Below are positions 6,263 through 12,869 of a stretch of DNA of 15,052 nucleotides, in pieces. A program made the translations under genes and the position numbers. The notes beneath the pieces were generated by a model that saw nothing but the letters and a program-made list of their open reading frames with translations, ran no database searches and was not told the origin of the DNA. Origin of the DNA: CALARM01 sp964431735 (lineage in GTDB: Bacteria > Vulcanimicrobiota > SpSt-956 > JAKJGF01); the NCBI GenBank assembly GCA_964431735.1, contig CAYSLJ010000167.1, forward strand, positions 1 to 15,052, in the 5' to 3' direction. Every line of letters starts with the position of its first letter. Within the stretch, counting starts at the first letter, position 1.

Positions 6263-7126
6263 ATGTGGGATTATACGGATAAAGTTCTTGACCATTTTTA
6301 TAATCCGAGAAATTACGGAGACATGGAAAATCCTGATGCAGTAGGAGAGGTAGGTTCTATTGCATGTGGTGATGCATTAAAATTGATGCTCAAGATAGAT
6401 GAAAATAAAAAAATCGTAGATGCGAAATTCAAAACTTTCGGCTGTGGAAGTGCTATTGCATCATCTTCAGCCCTTACGGAATTAATAAAAGGTATGACTG
6501 TAGATGAAGCCGTGCATGTTACTAATAAGCAGATTGCCGAATATCTCGGTGGCCTTCCTGAAGCAAAAATGCATTGTTCTGTTATGGGAAAAGAAGCTCT
6601 CGAAGTTGCAGTAGCAAATTATAAAGGAGAGAGTGTATCACATAATGAGGAAATGGAGGGAAAACTGATCTGTAAATGTTTTGGTGTAACAGAAGGTAAG
6701 TTGAAAAAGGTGATAGAAGAAAATCATCTTACTACTGTAGAACAGGTTACAAATTATACGAAAGCAGGAGGAGCCTGCACTGCCTGTATAACTGATATCG
6801 AGGATATTATAAAAGAGGTAATGGGAGAACTGGCTATTAAGAGAGAAACTTCTCCTGTAAAAAAGAAGAAACTTACAAATATTCAGCGTATGCTTCTCAT
6901 ACAGGAAACAATAGACAGGGATATAAAGCCGTCTCTACAGATTGACGGAGGAGATATTGAGCTTATAGATGTTGACGGAAAGGATGTATATGTTTCCTTG
7001 AGAGGAGCATGTACTAACTGTCCGAGTGCAGGTTTTACTCTTAAATCTTTTGTAGAAGCAAAACTCAGGGAATTTGTAGGAGAAGAACTTAATGTTATAA
7101 ATGAAAGCCCGTCTGAGGAGAAGTAA
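6263..7126 (+). CDS. nifU: NifU, three-domain Fe-S cluster scaffold
   Basis: A cytosolic scaffold that assembles [2Fe-2S] and [4Fe-4S] clusters from sulfur supplied by NifS and passes them to apo-proteins. The 287 residues hold all three NifU domains. The IscU-like scaffold (about 1-125) has Cys35, Cys61 and Cys105 plus Asp37. The central BFD-like [2Fe-2S] domain has Cys137, Cys139, Cys172 and Cys175. The Nfu domain (about 205-280) has Cys250-x2-Cys253 in GACTNCPSA. All nine cysteines typical of Azotobacter-type NifU are present, so it should be functional. The start has GGAGG at 6249-6253. nifS follows after 17 bp. No nitrogenase gene is nearby, so this is more likely the cell's general Fe-S system, as in several anaerobes that use NIF-type machinery for housekeeping. 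Confidence 0.95.
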   Translation: MWDYTDKVLDHFYNPRNYGDMENPDAVGEVGSIACGDALKLMLKIDENKKIVDAKFKTFGCGSAIASSSALTELIKGMTVDEAVHVTNKQIAEYLGGLPEAKMHCSVMGKEALEVAVANYKGESVSHNEEMEGKLICKCFGVTEGKLKKVIEENHLTTVEQVTNYTKAGGACTACITDIEDIIKEVMGELAIKRETSPVKKKKLTNIQRMLLIQETIDRDIKPSLQIDGGDIELIDVDGKDVYVSLRGACTNCPSAGFTLKSFVEAKLREFVGEELNVINESPSEEK

Positions 7127-7143
7127 GAAAGGGGTCAATAATT

Positions 7144-8316
7144 ATGAGAGTAGTTTATGTTGATAATAATGCAACTACAAAAGTAGCAGAAGAAGTTGTG
7201 GAGGAAATGGTTCCTTATTTTACACAATCTTATGGTAATCCTTCAAGCATGCATACTTTTGGCGGTTGTGTTGCGAAATATATTGAAGAAGCGAGAGAAA
7301 AGGTGGCAGATTTTTTAGGTGCTATCCCATCGGAAATAGTTTTTACCAGTTGCGGAACTGAAAGTGATAATGCTGCTATAATGGGAACACTGGAATGTTA
7401 TCCGGAGAAAAAGCATATTATTACTACCCGTGTAGAACATCCGGCAGTACTGACTCTCTGCAAAAATCTTCAAAAAAGAGGATATAAAATCACCTTTCTA
7501 CCTGTAGATAATAAGGGAAATCTTGATTTAGATCTCCTTAGAGAAGCTATTACTGAAGACACTGCCATAGTATCAATAATGTATGCAAATAACGAAACAG
7601 GTGTTGTTTTCCCTGTAGATGAAATAGCAAATATAGTTAAAAGCAGAGGTATTGTTTTTCATACAGATGCAGTTCAGGCAGTCGGTAAAATAAATATTGA
7701 TATGAAGAAAAATAATGTAGATTTTCTGTCTCTGTCAGGTCATAAATTGCATGCTCCCAAAGGGATAGGAGTGCTGTATATAAGAAGAGGGACTAAATTT
7801 CGTCCCTTCCTGAAAGGTGGCCATCAGGAAAATGGCAGAAGGGGAGGAACTGAAAATGCCCCTTATATAGCAGGAATCGGGAAAGCTTTCGAACTTGTAA
7901 AAAAATATCTAAAAGAAGAACAGGGAAGAGTAAAAGCTATGAGAGACAGGCTTGAAGCAGGTCTTATCAGCGCTATACCTAATGTAAAGATAAATGGTGA
8001 TACAGAAAAAAGACTCCCCAATACTACCAGTCTTGGCTTTGAATTCGTAGAGGGAGAAGCAATTTTATTGATGCTCGACAGACTTGGCGTATGTGCATCT
8101 TCCGGTTCTGCCTGTACGTCCGGTTCCCTTGAACCATCCCATGTGTTACGAGCCATGGGAGTGCCTTTTACATATGCTCACGGTTCTATAAGATTCAGTC
8201 TCAGTCATTATAATACAGATGAAGATATAGATTATATTATTGAACATATGCCTAAAGTTATAAGTAGACTGAGAGAAATTTCTCCTTTTACACAGTATTC
8301 GAAAATAGCAGTGTAA
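7144..8316 (+). CDS. nifS: NifS-type cysteine desulfurase
   Basis: A PLP enzyme converting L-cysteine to alanine and delivering persulfide sulfur to NifU. At 390 aa it has the normal group I length. Visible are the opening YVDNNATT, the YGNPSS loop, His99 (stacking on PLP), NNETG (149-153), Asp175-Ala-x-Gln178, the PLP-binding Lys201 in SLSGHKLHAPKG, and the catalytic Cys324 in GSACTSGSLEPSHVL. The residues correspond closely to Azotobacter NifS (Lys202, Cys325). The start is preceded by AAAGGGG. Gene order and 17-bp spacing to nifU indicate one operon. NifS is preferred over IscS because of the three-domain NifU partner and the absence of iscR, iscA and hsc genes. Confidence 0.93.
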   Translation: MRVVYVDNNATTKVAEEVVEEMVPYFTQSYGNPSSMHTFGGCVAKYIEEAREKVADFLGAIPSEIVFTSCGTESDNAAIMGTLECYPEKKHIITTRVEHPAVLTLCKNLQKRGYKITFLPVDNKGNLDLDLLREAITEDTAIVSIMYANNETGVVFPVDEIANIVKSRGIVFHTDAVQAVGKINIDMKKNNVDFLSLSGHKLHAPKGIGVLYIRRGTKFRPFLKGGHQENGRRGGTENAPYIAGIGKAFELVKKYLKEEQGRVKAMRDRLEAGLISAIPNVKINGDTEKRLPNTTSLGFEFVEGEAILLMLDRLGVCASSGSACTSGSLEPSHVLRAMGVPFTYAHGSIRFSLSHYNTDEDIDYIIEHMPKVISRLREISPFTQYSKIAV

Positions 8317-8397
8317 TTTATATGGAAATGATGAAGTCTTATGCTTTACTTTCTATTTATTTTCATATTTGGTTGGACTGCTCCGGTCATGCCTGTT

Positions 8398-8425
8398 AGT
8401 GAGAAGTGAAACGTGAGAAGTGAAA
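8398..8425. repeat. Heptamer tandem repeat (NGTGARA), four units, abutting the shell-protein ribosome site
   Basis: Units AGTGAGA, AGTGAAA, CGTGAGA, AGTGAAA are consecutive; the second 14 bases repeat the first with one change. The tract runs directly into AAAGGA, the probable ribosome site of the gene starting at 8437. It contains a GTG (8413) that could be mistaken for a start. Read out of phase, its core (MGTGA) resembles the complement of the tract at 344-371 (CGTRA). Confidence 0.7.
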
Positions 8426-8436
8426 GGATAGAATAT

Positions 8437-8982
8437 ATGAATGCTATAGGATTGATTGAATTAAACAGTGTTGCCAGGGGAATTTCCACATGGGATACAA
8501 TGGTTAAAGCTGCTTCTGTGGATCTTCTGACTGCTTCAACTGTATGTCCGGGGAAATATATTATTCTTATAGGAGGAGATGTCGGAGTAGTTACCACTTC
8601 TGTAGAAAGAGGTATTGAAGAAGCACAACCATGGCTTTTAGATAGTCTTGTTATACCCAATATACACCCTCAGGTTTTCCCTGCTCTTACAGGGTCTGTC
8701 ACATATGATATGGAAGCGCTTGGTATAATAGAAACTCTGTCTGTGTCATCAGGTATTATCTGTGCCGATACAGCAGTGAAATCAGCTTCAGTTAACTTGA
8801 TTGAAATAAGGATTGCAGCAGGTCTTGGAGGAAAATCTTCCATTTATCTTACAGGTGAAGTGGGAGCAGTAGAATCTGCCATAAAATCGGGTCTGGCAGT
8901 GATAAAGCCTGATATGGTAGTTGATAGTACCGTTATAGCTTCGCCTCATGGTAATCTAAGCCTTGAGTTAGGTGACATGTAA
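8437..8982 (+). CDS. Tandem-BMC-domain shell protein, PduT-like, predicted [4Fe-4S]
   Basis: A bacterial microcompartment shell protein made of two BMC domains (about 3-85 and 94-175) that should form pseudohexameric trimers. At 181 aa it matches PduT. Domain 1 opens with AIGLIELNSVARGI and carries Cys37 in STVCPGKY, the position that in PduT (Cys38) binds a [4Fe-4S] cluster at the trimer pore. Domain 2 opens with ALGIIETLSVSSGI and lacks an equivalent Cys. I chose ATG 8437, not GTG 8413: BMC domains start at MxAIG, and AAAGGA at 8423-8428 is well spaced. No other shell or lumen-enzyme gene is present in the window. It lies 120 bp after nifS and overlaps the next gene by one base (TAATG). It may pass electrons or Fe-S clusters through a shell encoded elsewhere; the compartment type is unknown. 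Confidence 0.88.
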   Translation: MNAIGLIELNSVARGISTWDTMVKAASVDLLTASTVCPGKYIILIGGDVGVVTTSVERGIEEAQPWLLDSLVIPNIHPQVFPALTGSVTYDMEALGIIETLSVSSGIICADTAVKSASVNLIEIRIAAGLGGKSSIYLTGEVGAVESAIKSGLAVIKPDMVVDSTVIASPHGNLSLELGDM

Positions 8983-11462
8983 TGAAATTTATAGCACTCG
9001 GCGGAGCCAGGGAAGTAGGAGGAAGTAGCTCCTTACTCAGTATTTCCGGAAAAAATATACTTGTTGATTGTGGTATACGTATGAATCCGGAAGATAAAAA
9101 AGACACTATCCCCAATATTGCTTCCATCGACAGATTGGATCTCATTCTTCTTACTCATGCTCATATGGATCACAGCGGAGCATTGCCTTTAATTCATTCA
9201 AAATTTCCTGACGTTCCCATTTATTGTACCAATGCGACTCATCGTCTTATAGAGCTTCTTTTAAGTGATGCAGTCAGAATAATGGAAATGGAAAATATAA
9301 AAAATGAAAATGAAACTCCTCTCTATGATAAAAAATTAGTAGAAAAAACGCTGGATAAAATTCGTATAGCTCCTTTCTCTGAATGGATAAACCCTTCCGG
9401 GTTTGACAGTATAAAAATTTATTTTCACCCTGCAGGCCATATACTTGGAGCAGCTTCCATATTTATAGATACACCGGAAGGTATGATTATGTTTTCCGGT
9501 GATATATCCGTTACCAATCAAATTACAGTACAGGGTATTACTACATGTCCTGCCAGACCTGATGTAATTGTTATGGAGGCAACATATGGTGACAGAGTTC
9601 ATGTAAGAAAACGTAAAGACGAAGAAAGAAATCTTGCACAGGCAGTAGGAGACGTAATAGCAGGGAAAGGGTCAGTATTGATACCTGCTTTTGCAGTAGG
9701 CAGATCTCAGGAAGTAATACTCATACTGAAGAATTATCAGAAAAATAACCTTATCCCCAGGTTTCCCGTTTATGTTGATGGTATGGTAAGGAGTGTTTGT
9801 GATATCTATGAAAGTATGGTTTTTTTATTGTCCCCTCAATTGCAGAGGTATATAAAAAATTCGCGAAGACCTGTTTTTTTTGACAGTGACGAAGGTTTTT
9901 TCAAAGTAACCGGCAAAAAAATGAGAGATATTATACCGGGAGATAAGCCGTGCTGCATAATTTCAAGCTCAGGTATGCTTGCAGGCGGAGCTTCTCCTGT
10001 ATATGCAAAAAAGTTGATTCAAAAAGAAGAAAATGCCATTCTTCTGACAGGTTATCAGGATGAAGAATCGCCTGGTAGAAAATTGCTTAACCTCAACCGG
10101 GGAGAAAACATAGAGATAGATGGGCAAAAGCTTGCCACCAGGTGTATGGTGGCTCAATATAATTTATCCGCTCATGCAGATTCAAATCAGATAAACCAGA
10201 TAATATCTTATCTCAATCCGAGAACAATTATACTGGTTCACGGAAATAGTTCTTCAATAGACTGTCTTGCAGGACAGCTCAGAAAATATAATGTGTGGCG
10301 TCCGGCAAATAATGAAGAAATAGATCCTTTTTCCATGGCACCTTTATTTGTTTATTATGGAACACAGCCTTCTCTTCAGATAGTATCTGAACAGGTACCT
10401 GATGTTACTGCCGTAAATACTCTTCAAAAGCCACTGGGAGATAAAGAAAAAATGTTTTCTCTTGAAGATATAGATTATTTATGGAAAGAATTGCAGAAAT
10501 TTTCTTTAAGAGAATATTCTGTCCCTGAACTTGTAAGGTTGTGGTACGGAGAAGATTTTTCTAAGGAACAGAGAAAAGTTTTAGAACAAATTTTATTCTC
10601 TGATAATCTTTATTTTGAAAAAATAAGGGTTGCCAAAAAATGGGTTTACCGTCCCCGTTCTCCTCTGGAATTGGAAAAGGTAAAAGAAGAACGAATTAAT
10701 ATGGAGCATTTACAACCAGGAAGGATAATTCTGATAAAAAATGAAGAGCAGAAATTACTCCTGGGAATACTTGTAAATCTGGACGAATCAGATGAATATT
10801 ACTACGCAATTATTAAAGGTAAAAAAGGTGTAAAAAAATGTATGAGAAAATCCTTCATTCAGGATACAGGTCATTCAATCAATCTTGAAGAAGCTGAAGA
10901 AAGTCAATGGAAAATATATCTCAGAAACCTTGAAAAAGAAAGTTATCAATATCATAAAATTATATCAGGAGGAGAAGCATGGAAGGTTTTATATAAAATG
11001 CCCCAGCCTTATTCTTTCGACGATATTATTAAGATATTTTTTGGGGATTCTCCTTCTCTGGAACAAAAACTGGCTGCAGCAGTTCGTCTGAACGGTAATG
11101 ATATATTTTTTTACAGAAACAGACAGGGAGATTATATACCAAGAGGAATAGATGAAGTATCCAAAAAATTAGGAAAACCTGTTGAAAGACTGGAAAAAGA
11201 AATGGAGCTTAATACTATACCGGCAGGAACGGTATTAAAAGTAAAACCTTTTGACGATTTATCAGAAGAAACTTATGAAATAGCTGTGTTTTCCGGATAT
11301 ATATCTGCAAAAGGTTTTGATTGTATAACATCTCAGGGTAAGAAAAATTTCTGGTTCAGTAAATACATAGATATGACAGATAAATTCATCTGTCTTGATA
11401 ATAAAAATGAAGAAGAAATTATAAGGGAACTCGGGGAGATAAGAAAATATATAGGGATATAA
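8982..11462 (+). CDS. Beta-CASP metallo-beta-lactamase RNA nuclease with a long C-terminal extension
   Basis: 826 aa. The first 450 or so residues form a two-metal metallo-beta-lactamase/beta-CASP nuclease of the CPSF73/YSH1 type: Asp29 (VDCG), HAHMDH at 59-64, His153 in AGHILG, Asp174 (SGD), Glu199 (EATYGD), PAFAVGR at 235-241, His398 in LSAHAD and His420 in LVHG. It should cleave RNA in the cytosol. The C-terminal half is unusual. Segments at about 509-568 and 673-741 resemble each other and the winged-helix region of RNase II-type proteins (PELVRLWYGE...YFEK; DDIIKIFFGD...FFYR). Small beta-barrel-like segments follow each (about 574-625 and 744-805). The start overlaps the shell gene stop (TAATG) with AGGTGA six bases upstream, so translation is probably coupled. 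It ends 6 bp from the opposing regulator gene. The substrate is unknown. Confidence 0.88.
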   Translation: MKFIALGGAREVGGSSSLLSISGKNILVDCGIRMNPEDKKDTIPNIASIDRLDLILLTHAHMDHSGALPLIHSKFPDVPIYCTNATHRLIELLLSDAVRIMEMENIKNENETPLYDKKLVEKTLDKIRIAPFSEWINPSGFDSIKIYFHPAGHILGAASIFIDTPEGMIMFSGDISVTNQITVQGITTCPARPDVIVMEATYGDRVHVRKRKDEERNLAQAVGDVIAGKGSVLIPAFAVGRSQEVILILKNYQKNNLIPRFPVYVDGMVRSVCDIYESMVFLLSPQLQRYIKNSRRPVFFDSDEGFFKVTGKKMRDIIPGDKPCCIISSSGMLAGGASPVYAKKLIQKEENAILLTGYQDEESPGRKLLNLNRGENIEIDGQKLATRCMVAQYNLSAHADSNQINQIISYLNPRTIILVHGNSSSIDCLAGQLRKYNVWRPANNEEIDPFSMAPLFVYYGTQPSLQIVSEQVPDVTAVNTLQKPLGDKEKMFSLEDIDYLWKELQKFSLREYSVPELVRLWYGEDFSKEQRKVLEQILFSDNLYFEKIRVAKKWVYRPRSPLELEKVKEERINMEHLQPGRIILIKNEEQKLLLGILVNLDESDEYYYAIIKGKKGVKKCMRKSFIQDTGHSINLEEAEESQWKIYLRNLEKESYQYHKIISGGEAWKVLYKMPQPYSFDDIIKIFFGDSPSLEQKLAAAVRLNGNDIFFYRNRQGDYIPRGIDEVSKKLGKPVERLEKEMELNTIPAGTVLKVKPFDDLSEETYEIAVFSGYISAKGFDCITSQGKKNFWFSKYIDMTDKFICLDNKNEEEIIRELGEIRKYIGI

Positions 11463-11468
11463 GTCATT

Positions 11469-12830
11469 TCACTCCTTTCCCTTTAATCCTAATTTCTGCA
11501 TTTTATATCTGAGATTTCTTTCCGATATACCGAGCAGATTTGCTGCCTTCGTCTGTATCCCTTCCGTAAATAAAAGTGCTTCTTCTATAAGATTTTTTTC
11601 CAGATTTTCTACCTGCTGCTGTAATGAACCATTTGAAATACTGGCTTTTTTCTTTTCTTTTCTTTTTATATGTTCCGTTAGATCGTCACTTGTAATCATG
11701 TCATCCCGTGACAGTATGACAGCTCTTTCCACTATGTTCTTCAGCTCCCTTACATTTCCCGGGTAATCATATTTCATAAGAAAATCAAAAGCTTCTTTTG
11801 AAAAACCATGCAAACATTTTCCGTTTTCCTCTCCGTACAGGGTCAGATAATAATTTAATAGGGCCGGTATGTCTTCTTTCCTTTCTCTGAGTGGCGGTAT
11901 ATTAATAGTAATAACATTCAGTCTGTAAAAAAGATCTTCCCTGAAGGTTTCTGCTTCAATCATTTCTTCCATAGGGCGGTGGGTGGCTGCTATAACCCTT
12001 ACATCCACTTCAACCGGCCCTTCTCCACCGAGTCTTTCAAAGGTACCTTCCTGGAGAACTCTCAGAAGCTGTACCTGTGCCGTAAGAGGCAGATCTCCCA
12101 CTTCATCTATAAATATGGAACCTTTATGGGCCAGTTCGAATTTCCCTTTCGCCTGTTTTATCGCTCCTGTAAAGGAGCCTTTCTCATGACCGAACAGTGT
12201 GCTTATGAGGAGATTTTCATTGAGTACTCCGCAGTTAACTATAATAAGAGGTTTATCTTTCCTCGGACTTCCGTAGTGAATGGTTCTTGCTATCAATTCT
12301 TTACCTGTGCCGCTTTCTCCTCTTATTAAAACGGAAGCCTTCGATTGTGCTACCCTTGCTGCCATATTCATGACTTCTTCCATAATTTTGCTTTTATAAA
12401 CTATATGGGAAAAATTATATTTTTCGGAAATTTCTTTCTTCAGTTGCAGATTTTCCGATATAAGGGATTTTCTCTCAAAGGCTTTTTTTATAATCAGTTC
12501 AAGTTCGTCCAGATTGATTGGTTTTATGAGGTAATCTTCAGCCCCTTTTCTCATGGCCTCTACAGATTTTTCAATTGTTCCGAAGGCTGTAATTATAATA
12601 ACCCCTATTTCAGGGTTAAGTTTTTTTATCTCCTGAAGTACAGTTATTCCATCCATATCAGGCATTTTGAAATCTGTCAGAACCAGTTCTACAGGGTTAT
12701 TTGCCACTATTTGAAGCCCTTCTTTCCCACAGGCAGCTTTCTCTACTTTATAACCCAGTTTTTTTAGAAAACCTGTAAGGATTTCTCTTTGAGCTTTCTC
12801 GTCATCTATTACAAGAATAAATTCTTTCAT
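11469..12830 (-). CDS. NtrC-family sigma-54-dependent response regulator
   Basis: A 453-aa transcription activator with the full NtrC/AtoC layout. The receiver (1-120) has Asp9-Asp10, phospho-acceptor Asp53, Thr81 and Lys103. The AAA+ domain (about 142-370) has Walker A GESGTGKE (171-178), Walker B IFIDE (239-243) and the sigma-54 contact loop as GSFTGA (218-223), a natural variant of GAFTGA. A Fis-type helix-turn-helix is at about 428-450 (AANLLGISERNLRYKMQKLG). It should be phosphorylated by the kinase encoded just upstream and remodel sigma-54 polymerase at distant promoters. The start is odd: the strong GGAGGTGA site is 24 bases upstream of the ATG, with a short open frame and a hairpin between. 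It is the last gene of its operon and converges on the nuclease gene. Confidence 0.94.
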   Translation of the reverse strand: MKEFILVIDDEKAQREILTGFLKKLGYKVEKAACGKEGLQIVANNPVELVLTDFKMPDMDGITVLQEIKKLNPEIGVIIITAFGTIEKSVEAMRKGAEDYLIKPINLDELELIIKKAFERKSLISENLQLKKEISEKYNFSHIVYKSKIMEEVMNMAARVAQSKASVLIRGESGTGKELIARTIHYGSPRKDKPLIIVNCGVLNENLLISTLFGHEKGSFTGAIKQAKGKFELAHKGSIFIDEVGDLPLTAQVQLLRVLQEGTFERLGGEGPVEVDVRVIAATHRPMEEMIEAETFREDLFYRLNVITINIPPLRERKEDIPALLNYYLTLYGEENGKCLHGFSKEAFDFLMKYDYPGNVRELKNIVERAVILSRDDMITSDDLTEHIKRKEKKKASISNGSLQQQVENLEKNLIEEALLFTEGIQTKAANLLGISERNLRYKMQKLGLKGKE

Positions 12831-12853
12831 ATGTTCCGTGCTTTTATAATCAC
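12827..12853 (-). CDS. Possible 8-codon minicistron before the response regulator
   Basis: On the minus strand a GTG (12853-12851) directly follows the strong GGAGGTGA (12862-12855), with four bases after the GGAGG core. It encodes MIIKARNI and ends in a TGA that overlaps the regulator ATG (ATGA). This may couple regulator translation to the minicistron. The alternative is that CGTG (12854-12851) pairs with CACG (12840-12837), a 4-bp stem that brings the ribosome site to an effective 9 bases from the ATG. Either explains the displaced site; neither is proven. Confidence 0.3.
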   Translation of the reverse strand: MIIKARNI

Positions 12854-12869
12854 GTCACCTCCGTCTATT

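Noticed and set aside
8413..8436. GTG start for the shell protein
   Set aside because: It falls inside the heptamer tandem repeat and adds eight residues not seen in BMC proteins; ATG 8437 has a good ribosome site and the normal MNAIG start.
8346..8660. Minus-strand open frame of 104 codons
   Set aside because: It lies opposite the start of the shell-protein gene, whose BMC domains are unambiguous, and has no recognisable motif.
12345..12767. Plus-strand open frame of 140 codons
   Set aside because: It is the antisense of the response-regulator receiver domain; its composition, rich in Phe and Tyr, is typical of a shadow frame.
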